DNA of 64,000 bases. Source: Ilex aquifolium (taxonomy: Eukaryota > Streptophyta > Magnoliopsida > Aquifoliales > Aquifoliaceae). The notes below the pieces were generated by a model. It searched no databases. It saw only the letters and a program-made list of their open reading frames with translations, and was not told the DNA's origin. A program made the position numbers and the translations under genes. This document shows, one piece after another, positions 9,707-23,092 of this stretch (positions are counted from its first letter, which is position 1; every line of letters begins with the position of its first letter). The DNA is taken from contig OX637402.1 of assembly GCA_951799425.1 (NCBI GenBank), positions 6,104,001 through 6,168,000 of the forward strand, given 5' to 3'.

Positions 9707-11634
9707 TTCTCCCCCCTTAAAAGAATTTCGTCCCCGAAATTCACACCCACATGCACATTCGACCATATGCATAAGTTACAACATTACTGCCTCACTGTCC
9801 CTCATGTATCCGTCTCTCTCCCGGACTAGGTTCTAGACGCAACCAAGTCCGTCCGTAAAGGCACCACATATCCCATGTACCTCTGTCCCATTTCCGGGAC
9901 TACTAGAATAGGGGGTAAAGTAACCTTCTTTGTAATTTGACAATAGTACCGAAGCATCCCAAGGTGAAGCATTCGGTAGTGAAGTCCTTATTCAAACTAG
10001 AGTTCTCACAACTCTACTCGTGTCATTCTATGAGGAGCCATAGAGTAGACAACATACCGGGGTGTAACTTAACACTGAAGTCTACATCCCAATGTGGAGG
10101 CAAACATTCGTAAGCTCCTAAAACTTAAAACATACACACTCTGAGGTGTAAACAGTGACTCGCTGACGATCACAATCACCGACGACTCAGTGTGCCGTCA
10201 ATCCGTCCATCCCAAGGATGACATCAAACCCGACATGTCCACGACCCTAAGGTCCATAGTGAGTAGAGTCCCCGAGATCTCAAACTCACAACCGTCATAT
10301 CTGATCAATGTAGGCCCTAATCCCTAAGGTGGAATTCACCCCTGAGGACTCTTCTAGAGTTATAATATTTAAAACTGTACCATGCACAAAACATGAAGAA
10401 TAACAGTATTTGACACGCTCAAGTCAAATAACACGTGTACCCATAAATAAGGAATAAGTGATGTACCGTGGGTCGCTGCCTGATCTCCCGACTCACTCTA
10501 TGGTGCAACATCAAAGACCGTTTCCTGGGTCTCCAATGTTGTCGCTTCAGAGTCTTGTTCTTGGCCTTGGCCCATACCTTGGCTCATCCGGTCTGATTGC
10601 GGAGTCTCCGCACGTGGCGTACTAGGGACTTGCACAACGCTCTGTAGTTGGGACTGATTTCCCTGGTCCTTAGTGGAATAGGGAAGAACAATACGTGCCT
10701 GTGTGAGTCCCACCGACGACTGGGATTGAGAAGTCTCGGAACTCTGTGAGGTTTGCCTCAGGGGGCAATCCTTCTTCCTATGGCCCGGTTGTCGACAATA
10801 GAAACATGTCTTCTGGCCTCCTTGAAACGTTCCCTTGAATTTCTTCCCTCCTTGGGACAAAAGATTTTGGGCTTGAACCCGCTCCTGTGATCCATGCCTC
10901 TGAGGACAATCCCTCCTCGTATGACCCACTTGGCGACAATGATAACATGGCCCCTGCCCCGCTTGGCTGGGAACCCTGAAGTGCCCACTACTTTGGGAGG
11001 TTTGCCCTTGGCCTTGGCCTTGATAGCCGCGGCCCTGCCCCAATGATTCTTGTGGGCTCGATGCCTTTTGCTTTTTCCGTGGCCGTTGATGGCCCATGGA
11101 ACTTAAACTCCTTTGGATGGCTTGAGCCCCTTGGTTCAAATTGGCGCTTGCCTGTGCTAGGTTAGCAGCCATCGTACTCACAGCCTCCATATAGGCTTGT
11201 TGGTCCAAAGCCGGTAGTGGTTGGTTGTTCCGTCCACCGCCTAGACGTCCCCTTCCTCTATATGCCATCTACACACATGTCAAATAGCAATAGAGTACTA
11301 ACTTAATATCCCAAGGTAGGGATCAAGTTCAAAACATTGAGAATTCTCTCATCGTGTCCCTAGTAGAGCGAGTGTCTCACACTAGTAGACATTTAACCCA
11401 TGAACTATCCCGTTCATCCTTTTCCGAACCCCCAAGGTTATGTTTTCTAAACCTAGTGTTCCTCTTTTCCATATACATTTTACCATGTATATAATTTAAA
11501 CATAACACATAATCATGTAGCACATAATCATGTAACAAATAAAACACATAACATGAATGCACATGGAATGCAATGGTGTAAACCCATTCCCCTTAAGCCC
11601 TAGGTAATCGTATACCTATGCTCTGATACCAAGC
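9707..11634 (-). mobile_element. Internal region 2 (1928 bp)
   Basis: Same layout as internal region 1. The leader next to LTR 3 carries two variants (cttaag near 11592 and taatcg near 11605), the first of which recurs only beside LTR 4. Confidence 0.9.
10498..11268 (-). CDS. Capsid-less gag-like protein, unit 2
   Basis: This 256-aa protein is identical to the unit 1 copy, including both CCHC knuckles. The ATG lies about 365 bp downstream of the primer site on the minus strand. Confidence 0.87.
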   Translation of the reverse strand: MAYRGRGRLGGGRNNQPLPALDQQAYMEAVSTMAANLAQASANLNQGAQAIQRSLSSMGHQRPRKKQKASSPQESLGQGRGYQGQGQGQTSQSSGHFRVPSQAGQGPCYHCRQVGHTRRDCPQRHGSQERVQAQNLLSQGGKKFKGTFQGGQKTCFYCRQPGHRKKDCPLRQTSQSSETSQSQSSVGLTQARIVLPYSTKDQGNQSQLQSVVQVPSTPRAETPQSDRMSQGMGQGQEQDSEATTLETQETVFDVAP

Positions 11635-14600
11635 TGTGACGCCCCAAAACCCGGGGGTCCTTTATTAACCGTTGACCATCCGTCAACCCGCGGAAATACT
11701 CGTGATAGTCGTATAACCCGACACCACGTCATTCACGTGCTTTTAACCGGATTTACCATCCACAAGATCAATTATACCTCAAATTATGTCCATTTATGTC
11801 ATAGGAACCAAAGAAAACCAAGCCCAAAAGCATGGCTAAGCATTTTGAAAATTTCAAATTTTTGGAAAACCTTCCGGAAGGTTTTGACTCAACCTTCCGG
11901 AAGGTTTGCTCACTGGAAAAGTTCTTCCGGAAGGTTTTTCTTAACCTTCCGGAAGGTTTTGCCTTCTGGAAATAGATTGAAAAAAATGAAACGTGTCGGC
12001 CTTTCGGAAGGTGTACTCAAACCTTCCGGAAGGTTTTGCTCACTGGAAAGGTTCTTCCGGAAGGTTTTTCTTCACCTTCCGGAAGGTTTTGCCTTCTGGA
12101 AAATAGATTGAAAATGAGACGTGTCGACCTTCCGGAAGGTGTACTCCACCTTCCGGAAGGTTTTACCTTCTGGACCACAATTCTGCCTTAACCTTCCGGA
12201 AGGTGTTAGTGACCTTCCGAAAGGTTTTGCCCAGAATTTCTTCCTTCCTTAGTTTTTCAATTCGAATCCGTTTCAATTTGCTTCAAAATCATCCAAAACT
12301 TATACAATGAAGTTTCTAACATAAAACATTGTTTGTACAAGTTCTATTACAACCCAATACATATATTTACATGTCAATATCAAATTTCCTTAAAATTTTT
12401 ACAAACATTCAAAACAAAGCCACATCCGGCTTTCTTCGTCCTTGAAGCCCGTATGAGGGTCTTCCACCCATGCATATCCCACACCTGAAAATGTTGTCCC
12501 ACGAAGGGTGAGCCACGCTCAATAGGATATCCTCCTACAGAGGCTACTCCCCAACCTAAATGCATATGAAATGCGCACATTCAACGATCAACAAGCATCA
12601 ACCAATCCAACAAGAGTACACACTTCAATGTTAGAAAGCTACCATGCTATGCTATGTCATGCCATGATATGAGATGGAACTCACTCACGCACCTTATCCC
12701 GAGTCTTCCCCGACTCACACAACACAATGCAAAAGCCAATGTGTATGAACCCGTCTATTGACGGAAAAACCCTCCCAATGATCGTTTGAATTAAAAGTTA
12801 TATCTTTATAAAATCAAATCATTGTTTGAGGCTACCCATTGAATGGGTGTTTTTATATAACAAAATCTTGTGTCTTCCTGGGCAACGGATTTTGGAATCG
12901 CACCGCCGGCTCCGTGGGCCTATCTACACTTTTTGGACTTGCACCGTCGGAGTGTATGAACCAGTGGTTCCGGGTTTTTCACCCGAGGGAGTGTCTAGCC
13001 CTACTTGCTCTACCCGACACAAGTTTTCCTTATGCAATGCAACCGTGCAACTCAATCGGATCTTCGATCCCGACTTTCCCGAGTTCACATACCAACCACC
13101 AAGATTTGGTGTTTGATCCGCAACACATGCACACACCCACACTCATGCCTATGACCCATGAATGCGATGTCAACTCACCCACACATACTCATGTCTTATA
13201 ACCATGAATGTGATGTACCCATGTGAATGCAATGTAATGTACCAATTGCACTATAACCACATGTTCGATATGTATGAGTGCCATATGAACAATATCAAGA
13301 TAAATCTACATATTCATGGTACTTCATATCATAAGCACATAAATACCATAATTCAACACATTATCAATATATAGCAAGCATGCCTATATCAACATTTCAT
13401 CCAATAACCATTTTCAAACATGTTATCACATAAGCATGCAATTAACATAGCAAACTCATCAATACATCATTCTAGGCATTTAATCAAGGAAGTGATCTAA
13501 GTCATTTCTCTAATTATTTTGTAAGTGTTAAGGCTCTAACACCCTTCTTTTCCATACCAACATCTCATATAAGCAACTAAGGTGAGGAATAATCCCAAAT
13601 AGGAAGAATCCTACACGTCATCACGTATCACAAGAAATTACTCTAAGTAATTTCTACACCACCATTTCAAGATAGGATATATTGTATCCACTTTCAACAT
13701 CCATTTAATCATGTCACCAACAACAGGTAAAAGCCCCATTTAATCAAGTCACCACCCATATGTAAGAGTCCTATACAAGGTCTCCTACATCAACCCCTTT
13801 TCACATAAACATCATAGCCTGAAATAAGCCCAAAACAGCCCATAAGTTTAACCCAAAACAGTCCGCAATTTCAGCCTCAAGGCAACCACAATTTCAGTCC
13901 CCAAACAACCATAAAAACAGTCCACTAATTAGCCACAAAACAATCCACTAATTAGCCACAAAACATTCCACTAATTAACCACAAAACAGTCCCCAAATTA
14001 AGCTACATAGCAGCCCCGAAATAGGCTATAAACCAGTCCACTATTTCATTCACTTCCACAAAGATATACAAGTAACTTCCATATATCAATTGTAAGCTAA
14101 AATTTAGCTTAAGTTATTCATATAATCAATTCTTCATTTCCTTAAAAACATACAATTCCAATTGTGAATCACACCACCCAAACATGTTATTCCACTTTCG
14201 TTCAAATAACAACTTTTATCCTTTAAGGCATTTCATCAAACGCCATATAAGCATAATGTCATGTAACCACAAGGTATAGCCCACACACATCAATTATCAT
14301 CATCAAACTCAAGAAATCATATCTAGTGATTTCTACATAACTATACCAAGATAGAATTTATTCTATCCATTTCCTAATATCCACATATCATAATCCCCCA
14401 AGAGAATTATAAAGCAACCACCTCTAAATGTCAATTCCATTTAGAATTTCACTTTACCAATTTTCCCATATCCATTTTCTACACTTCAAGTTCCTTCATG
14501 AAATTTACCCAACAAGTAAATATATGCACCCATTTCATACCAACCTTGCTTAGCACATTTGGTACCCATTTCCCACACATAAAATGCATTAGTGGTACAT

Positions 14601-15441
14601 TAAACTAGAGAATGTGATTTAAATCATACCAACCATTCTCAATACCCATTTCACCCAATTAACCACAATAGGCAAGTGATACACCTACCCATTCCATATA
14701 ACCTTCCTAGGTTGGAAATAAACCTAAGTAGGAAGAAAACCCTACCTCTTGTAGCGTGTAGAATCGCCGTGGGAAGCTCCTAGAACTCAAAGCAAGCTTG
14801 AATCCTTCACTTCCAAATTTTCGGCCCTCCAACGTTCGGTGAAAACCGTCGTTTTTGGTACCCACGCGTAGCCCTCGACGCGTAGAGCAACTCTTGTTCT
14901 TGGCCCGAGTCGATTTGAGCGCTAGAACGGAGTAGATCGTACAGAGAAGGTGGAGTTTTCTCTCATTTTCCCTCTCTTCTTTTCTCTCGGCTGAAACCGG
15001 CTGAAGGGTGAAGGAGAAGTCTGATTTTTCAGACTTTAGGCCCCTATTTATATTTTTAGGATACTTGGCCCACAATTGGCCACATGTCCTATTTAATTTC
15101 GGGTCCGTTTTAATCACGAAACGATTAAATTTCGCTCCGGTTTGAGTTCAAAATATTTTTATTTTAACTTGCCTCTAATATTTCCCCAAACTTTAAAATT
15201 TTATAAAAATTTCGTGTACGGGGTCACCCGAGGCCCGTTCGTCTCGTAAAACGCGAAAAATCCGACCATCTCGGAATTCAACGAAATTTGACGTGGTAAC
15301 TAGATTTCGCGAGACGAATCCAACGGTGAAATCCGTTTCGTCATTCGAGATCTAGAAAAATTCAGTTTTTCAACTAGTCCCGAAGTGGCAATTCACCTAT
15401 TGCCCTTGTTCGTCAAAGTTTAAATTTTCCGGGGTTTCACA
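11635..15441 (-). repeat. LTR 3 of the array (3807 bp)
   Basis: Full-length LTR. One palindrome copy has a C-to-T change near 12003 that is shared only with LTR 4, and a base near 14942 is shared only with LTR 2. This mosaic sharing suggests exchange between units. Confidence 0.92.
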
Positions 15442-17370
15442 TTCTTCCCCCCTTAAAAGAATTTCGTCCCCGAAATTCACACCCACATGCACATTCGACC
15501 ATATGCATAAGTTACAACATTACTGCCTCACTGTCCCTCATGTATCCGTCTCTCTCCCGGACTAGGTTCTAGACGCAACCAAGTCCGTCCGTAAAGGCAC
15601 CACATATCCCATGTACCTCTGTCCCATTTCCGGGACTACTAGAATAGGGGGTAAAGTAACCTTCTTTGTAATTTGACAATAGTACCGAAGCATCCCAAGG
15701 TGAAGCATTCGGTAGTGAAGTCCTTATTCAAACTAGAGTTCTCACAACTCTACTCGTGTCATTCTATGAGGAGCCATAGAGTAGACAACATACCGGGGTG
15801 TAACTTAACACTGAAGTCTACATCCCAATGTGGAGGCAAACATTCGTAAGCTCCTAAAACTTAAAACATACACACTCTGAGGTGTAAACAGTGACTCGCT
15901 GACGATCACAATCACCGACGACTCAGTGTGCCGTCAATCCGTCCATCCCAAGGATGACATCAAACCCGACATGTCCACGACCCTAAGGTCCATAGTGAGT
16001 AGAGTCCCCGAGATCTCAAACTCACAACCGTCATATCTGATCAATGTAGGCCCTAATCCCTAAGGTGGAATTCACCCCTGAGGACTCTTCTAGAGTTATA
16101 ATATTTAAAACTGTACCATGCACAAAACATGAAGAATAACAGTATTTGACACGCTCAAGTCAAATAACACGTGTACCCATAAATAAGGAATAAGTGATGT
16201 ACCGTGGGTCGCTGCCTGATCTCCCGACTCACTCTATGGTGCAACATCAAAGACCGTTTCCTGGGTCTCCAATGTTGTCGCTTCAGAGTCTTGTTCTTGG
16301 CCTTGGCCCATACCTTGGCTCATCCGGTCTGATTGCGGAGTCTCCGCACGTGGCGTACTAGGGACTTGCACAACGCTCTGTAGTTGGGACTGATTTCCCT
16401 GGTCCTTAGTGGAATAGGGAAGAACAATACGTGCCTGTGTGAGTCCCACCGACGACTGGGATTGAGAAGTCTCGGAACTCTGTGAGGTTTGCCTCAGGGG
16501 GCAATCCTTCTTCCTATGGCCCGGTTGTCGACAATAGAAACATGTCTTCTGGCCTCCTTGAAACGTTCCCTTGAATTTCTTCCCTCCTTGGGACAAAAGA
16601 TTTTGGGCTTGAACCCGCTCCTGTGATCCATGCCTCTGAGGACAATCCCTCCTCGTATGACCCACTTGGCGACAATGATAACATGGCCCCTGCCCCGCTT
16701 GGCTGGGAACCCTGAAGTGCCCACTACTTTGGGAGGTTTGCCCTTGGCCTTGGCCTTGATAGCCGCGGCCCTGCCCCAATGATTCTTGTGGGCTCGATGC
16801 CTTTTGCTTTTTCCGTGGCCGTTGATGGCCCATGGAACTTAAACTCCTTTGGATGGCTTGAGCCCCTTGGTTCAAATTGGCGCTTGCCTGTGCTAGGTTA
16901 GCAGCCATCGTACTCACAGCCTCCATATAGGCTTGTTGGTCCAAAGCCGGTAGTGGTTGGTTGTTCCGTCCACCGCCTAGACGTCCCCTTCCTCTATATG
17001 CCATCTACACACATGTCAAATAGCAATAGAGTACTAACTTAATATCCCAAGGTAGGGATCAAGTTCAAAACATTGAGAATTCTCTCATCGTGTCCCTAGT
17101 AGAGCGAGTGTCTCACACTAGTAGACATTTAACCCATGAACTATCCCGTTCATCCTTTTCCGAACCCCCAAGGTTATGTTTTCTAAACCTAGTGTTCCTC
17201 TTTTCCATATACATTTTACCATGTATATAATTTAAACATAACACATAATCATGTAGCACATAATCATGTAACAAATAAAACACATAACATGAATGCACAT
17301 GGAATGCAATGGTGTAAACCCATTCCCCTTAAGCCCTAGGTAATCGTATACCTATGCTCTGATACCAAGC
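15442..17370 (-). mobile_element. Internal region 3 (1929 bp)
   Basis: Same layout as internal region 1. The leader beside LTR 4 carries the same two variants as the leader beside LTR 3. Confidence 0.9.
16234..17004 (-). CDS. Capsid-less gag-like protein, unit 3
   Basis: 256 aa, identical in protein sequence to the unit 1 copy. Confidence 0.87.
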   Translation of the reverse strand: MAYRGRGRLGGGRNNQPLPALDQQAYMEAVSTMAANLAQASANLNQGAQAIQRSLSSMGHQRPRKKQKASSPQESLGQGRGYQGQGQGQTSQSSGHFRVPSQAGQGPCYHCRQVGHTRRDCPQRHGSQERVQAQNLLSQGGKKFKGTFQGGQKTCFYCRQPGHRKKDCPLRQTSQSSETSQSQSSVGLTQARIVLPYSTKDQGNQSQLQSVVQVPSTPRAETPQSDRMSQGMGQGQEQDSEATTLETQETVFDVAP

Positions 17371-20300
17371 TGTGACGCCCCAAAACCCGGGGGTCCTTTA
17401 TTAACCGTTGACCATCCGTCAACCCGCGGAAATACTCGTGATAGTCGTATAACCCGACACCACGTCATTCACGTGCTTTTAACCGGATTTACCATCCACA
17501 AGATCAATTATACCTCAAATTATGTCCATTTATGTCATAGGAACCAAAGAAAACCAAGCCCAAAAGCATGGCTAAGCATTTTGAAAATTTCAAATTTTTG
17601 GAAAACCTTCCGGAAGGTTTTGACTCAACCTTCCGGAAGGTTTGCTCACTGGAAAAGTTCTTCCGGAAGGTTTTTCTTAACCTTCCGGAAGGTTTTGCCT
17701 TCTGGAAATAGATTGAAAAAAATGAAACGTGTCGGCCTTTCGGAAGGTGTACTCAAACCTTCCGGAAGGTTTTGCTCACTGGAAAGGTTCTTCCGGAAGG
17801 TTTTTCTTCACCTTCCGGAAGGTTTTGCCTTCTGGAAAATAGATTGAAAATGAGACGTGTCGACCTTCCGGAAGGTGTACTCCACCTTCCGGAAGGTTTT
17901 ACCTTCTGGACCACAATTCTGCCTTAACCTTCCGGAAGGTGTTAGTGACCTTCCGAAAGGTTTTGCCCAGAATTTCTTCCTTCCTTAGTTTTTCAATTCG
18001 AATCCGTTTCAATTTGCTTCAAAATCATCCAAAACTTATACAATGAAGTTTCTAACATAAAACATTGTTTGTACAAGTTCTATTACAACCCAATACATAT
18101 ATTTACATGTCAATATCAAATTTCCTTAAAATTTTTACAAACATTCAAAACAAAGCCACATCCGGCTTTCTTCGTCCTTGAAGCCCGTATGAGGGTCTTC
18201 CACCCATGCATATCCCACACCTGAAAATGTTGTCCCACGAAGGGTGAGCCACGCTCAATAGGATATCCTCCTACAGAGGCTACTCCCCAACCTAAATGCA
18301 TATGAAATGCGCACATTCAACGATCAACAAGCATCAACCAATCCAACAAGAGTACACACTTCAATGTTAGAAAGCTACCATGCTATGCTATGTCATGCCA
18401 TGATATGAGATGGAACTCACTCACGCACCTTATCCCGAGTCTTCCCCGACTCACACAACACAATGCAAAAGCCAATGTGTATGAACCCGTCTATTGACGG
18501 AAAAACCCTCCCAATGATCGTTTGAATTAAAAGTTATATCTTTATAAAATCAAATCATTGTTTGAGGCTACCCATTGAATGGGTGTTTTTATATAACAAA
18601 ATCTTGTGTCTTCCTGGGCAACGGATTTTGGAATCGCACCGCCGGCTCCGTGGGCCTATCTACACTTTTTGGACTTGCACCGTCGGAGTGTATGAACCAG
18701 TGGTTCCGGGTTTTTCACCCGAGGGAGTGTCTAGCCCTACTTGCTCTACCCGACACAAGTTTTCCTTATGCAATGCAACCGTGCAACTCAATCGGATCTT
18801 CGATCCCGACTTTCCCGAGTTCACATACCAACCACCAAGATTTGGTGTTTGATCCGCAACACATGCACACACCCACACTCATGCCTATGACCCATGAATG
18901 CGATGTCAACTCACCCACACATACTCATGTCTTATAACCATGAATGTGATGTACCCATGTGAATGCAATGTAATGTACCAATTGCACTATAACCACATGT
19001 TCGATATGTATGAGTGCCATATGAACAATATCAAGATAAATCTACATATTCATGGTACTTCATATCATAAGCACATAAATACCATAATTCAACACATTAT
19101 CAATATATAGCAAGCATGCCTATATCAACATTTCATCCAATAACCATTTTCAAACATGTTATCACATAAGCATGCAATTAACATAGCAAACTCATCAATA
19201 CATCATTCTAGGCATTTAATCAAGGAAGTGATCTAAGTCATTTCTCTAATTATTTTGTAAGTGTTAAGGCTCTAACACCCTTCTTTTCCATACCAACATC
19301 TCATATAAGCAACTAAGGTGAGGAATAATCCCAAATAGGAAGAATCCTACACGTCATCACGTATCACAAGAAATTACTCTAAGTAATTTCTACACCACCA
19401 TTTCAAGATAGGATATATTGTATCCACTTTCAACATCCATTTAATCATGTCACCAACAACAGGTAAAAGCCCCATTTAATCAAGTCACCACCCATATGTA
19501 AGAGTCCTATACAAGGTCTCCTACATCAACCCCTTTTCACATAAACATCATAGCCTGAAATAAGCCCAAAACAGCCCATAAGTTTAACCCAAAACAGTCC
19601 GCAATTTCAGCCTCAAGGCAACCACAATTTCAGTCCCCAAACAACCATAAAAACAGTCCACTAATTAGCCACAAAACAATCCACTAATTAGCCACAAAAC
19701 ATTCCACTAATTAACCACAAAACAGTCCCCAAATTAAGCTACATAGCAGCCCCGAAATAGGCTATAAACCAGTCCACTATTTCATTCACTTCCACAAAGA
19801 TATACAAGTAACTTCCATATATCAATTGTAAGCTAAAATTTAGCTTAAGTTATTCATATAATCAATTCTTCATTTCCTTAAAAACATACAATTCCAATTG
19901 TGAATCACACCACCCAAACATGTTATTCCACTTTCGTTCAAATAACAACTTTTATCCTTTAAGGCATTTCATCAAACGCCATATAAGCATAATGTCATGT
20001 AACCACAAGGTATAGCCCACACACATCAATTATCATCATCAAACTCAAGAAATCATATCTAGTGATTTCTACATAACTATACCAAGATAGAATTTATTCT
20101 ATCCATTTCCTAATATCCACATATCATAATCCCCCAAGAGAATTATAAAGCAACCACCTCTAAATGTCAATTCCATTTAGAATTTCACTTTACCAATTTT
20201 CCCATATCCATTTTCTACACTTCAAGTTCCTTCATGAAATTTACCCAACAAGTAAATATATGCACCCATTTCATACCAACCTTGCTTAGCACATTTGGTA

Positions 20301-21163
20301 CCCATTTCCCACACATAAAATGCATTAGTGGTACATTAAACTAGAGAATGTGATTTAAATCATACCAACCATTCTCAATACCCATTTCACCCAATTAACC
20401 ACAATAGGCAAGTGATACACCTACCCATTCCATATAACCTTCCTAGGTTGGAAATAAACCTAAGTAGGAAGAAAACCCTACCTCTTGTAGCGTGTAGAAT
20501 CGCCGTGGGAAGCTCCTAGAACTCAAAGCAAGCTTGAATCCTTCACTTCCAAATTTTCGGCCCTCCAACGTTCGGTGAAAACCGTCGTTTTTGGTACCCA
20601 CGCGTAGAGCAACTCTTGTTCTTGGCCCGAGTCGATTTGAGCGCTAGAACGGAGTAGATCGTAGAGAGAAGGTGGAGTTTTCTCTCATTTTCCCTCTCTT
20701 CTTTTCTCTCGGCTGAAACCGGCTGAAGGGTGAAGGAGAAGTCTGATTTTTCAGACTTTAGGCCCCTATTTATATTTTTAGGATACTTGGCCCACAATTG
20801 GCCACATGTCCTATTTAATTTCGGGTCCGTTTTAATCACGAAACGATTAAATTTCGCTCCGGTTTGAGTTCAAAATATTTTTATTTTAACTTGCCTCTAA
20901 TATTTCCCCAAACTTTAAAATTTTATAAAAATTTCGTGTACGGGGTCACCCGAGGCCCGTTCGTCTCGTAAAACGCGAAAAATCCGACCATCTCGGAATT
21001 CAACGAAATTTGACGTGGTAACTAGATTTCGCGAGACGAATCCAACGGTGAAATCCGTTTCGTCATTCGAGATCTAGAAAAATTCAGTTTTTCAACTAGT
21101 CCCGAAGTGGCAATTCACCTATTGCCCTTGTTCGTCAAAGTTTAAATTTTCCGGGGTTTCACA
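17371..21163 (-). repeat. LTR 4 of the array (3793 bp, short variant)
   Basis: This LTR is 14 bp shorter than the usual form. The missing stretch (near 20605) lies between two copies of cgcgtag present in the others, so slippage or short-repeat recombination is the likely cause. It shares the palindrome variant near 17739 with LTR 3. Confidence 0.92.
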
Positions 21164-23092
21164 TTCTTCCCCCCTTAAAAGAATTTCGTCCCCGAAATTC
21201 ACACCCACATGCACATTCGACCATATGCATAAGTTACAACATTACTGCCTCACTGTCCCTCATGTATCCGTCTCTCTCCCGGACTAGGTTCTAGACGCAA
21301 CCAAGTCCGTCCGTAAAGGCACCACATATCCCATGTACCTCTGTCCCATTTCCGGGACTACTAGAATAGGGGGTAAAGTAACCTTCTTTGTAATTTGACA
21401 ATAGTACCGAAGCATCCCAAGGTGAAGCATTCGGTAGTGAAGTCCTTATTCAAACTAGAGTTCTCACAACTCTACTCGTGTCATTCTATGAGGAGCCATA
21501 GAGTAGACAACATACCGGGGTGTAACTTAACACTGAAGTCTACATCCCAATGTGGAGGCAAACATTCGTAAGCTCCTAAAACTTAAAACATACACACTCT
21601 GAGGTGTAAACAGTGACTCGCTGACGATCACAATCACCGACGACTCAGTGTGCCGTCAATCCGTCCATCCCAAGGATGACATCAAACCCGACATGTCCAC
21701 GACCCTAAGGTCCATAGTGAGTAGAGTCCCCGAGATCTCAAACTCACAACCGTCATATCTGATCAATGTAGGCCCTAATCCCTAAGGTGGAATTCACCCC
21801 TGAGGACTCTTCTAGAGTTATAATATTTAAAACTGTACCATGCACAAAACATGAAGAATAACAGTATTTGACACGCTCAAGTCAAATAACACGTGTACCC
21901 ATAAATAAGGAATAAGTGATGTACCGTGGGTCGCTGCCTGATCTCCCGACTCACTCTATGGTGCAACATCAAAGACCGTTTCCTGGGTCTCCAATGTTGT
22001 CGCTTCAGAGTCTTGTTCTTGGCCTTGGCCCATACCTTGGCTCATCCGGTCTGATTGCGGAGTCTCCGCACGTGGCGTACTAGGGACTTGCACAACGCTC
22101 TGTAGTTGGGACTGATTTCCCTGGTCCTTAGTGGAATAGGGAAGAACAATACGTGCCTGTGTGAGTCCCACCGACGACTGGGATTGAGAAGTCTCGGAAC
22201 TCTGTGAGGTTTGCCTCAGGGGGCAATCCTTCTTCCTATGGCCCGGTTGTCGACAATAGAAACATGTCTTCTGGCCTCCTTGAAACGTTCCCTTGAATTT
22301 CTTCCCTCCTTGGGACAAAAGATTTTGGGCTTGAACCCGCTCCTGTGATCCATGCCTCTGAGGACAATCCCTCCTCGTATGACCCACTTGGCGACAATGA
22401 TAACATGGCCCCTGCCCCGCTTGGCTGGGAACCCTGAAGTGCCCACTACTTTGGGAGGTTTGCCCTTGGCCTTGGCCTTGATAGCCGCGGCCCTGCCCCA
22501 ATGATTCTTGTGGGCTCGATGCCTTTTGCTTTTTCCGTGGCCGTTGATGGCCCATGGAACTTAAACTCCTTTGGATGGCTTGAGCCCCTTGGTTCAAATT
22601 GGCGCTTGCCTGTGCTAGGTTAGCAGCCATCGTACTCACAGCCTCCATATAGGCTTGTTGGTCCAAAGCCGGTAGTGGTTGGTTGTTCCGTCCACCGCCT
22701 AGACGTCCCCTTCCTCTATATGCCATCTACACACATGTCAAATAGCAATAGAGTACTAACTTAATATCCCAAGGTAGGGATCAAGTTCAAAACATTGAGA
22801 ATTCTCTCATCGTGTCCCTAGTAGAGCGAGTGTCTCACACTAGTAGACATTTAACCCATGAACTATCCCGTTCATCCTTTTCCGAACCCCCAAGGTTATG
22901 TTTTCTAAACCTAGTGTTCCTCTTTTCCATATACATTTTACCATGTATATAATTTAAACATAACACATAATCATGTAGCACATAATCATGTAACAAATAA
23001 AACACATAACATGAATGCACATGGAATGCAATGGTGTAAACCCATTCCCCTCAAGCCCTAGGTAAACGTATACCTATGCTCTGATACCAAGC
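21164..23092 (-). mobile_element. Internal region 4 (1929 bp)
   Basis: Same layout as internal region 1, with the common form of the leader. Confidence 0.9.
21956..22726 (-). CDS. Capsid-less gag-like protein, unit 4
   Basis: 256 aa, identical in protein sequence to the unit 1 copy. Confidence 0.87.
   Translation of the reverse strand: MAYRGRGRLGGGRNNQPLPALDQQAYMEAVSTMAANLAQASANLNQGAQAIQRSLSSMGHQRPRKKQKASSPQESLGQGRGYQGQGQGQTSQSSGHFRVPSQAGQGPCYHCRQVGHTRRDCPQRHGSQERVQAQNLLSQGGKKFKGTFQGGQKTCFYCRQPGHRKKDCPLRQTSQSSETSQSQSSVGLTQARIVLPYSTKDQGNQSQLQSVVQVPSTPRAETPQSDRMSQGMGQGQEQDSEATTLETQETVFDVAP

Noticed and set aside
14707-15117. 136-aa minus-strand ORF in the LTR (also in units 5-7, shorter in others)
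   Set aside because: It begins upstream of the likely TATA box, spans the leader and candidate donor site, and is lost in units that differ by small length variants. It is most likely a chance open frame.
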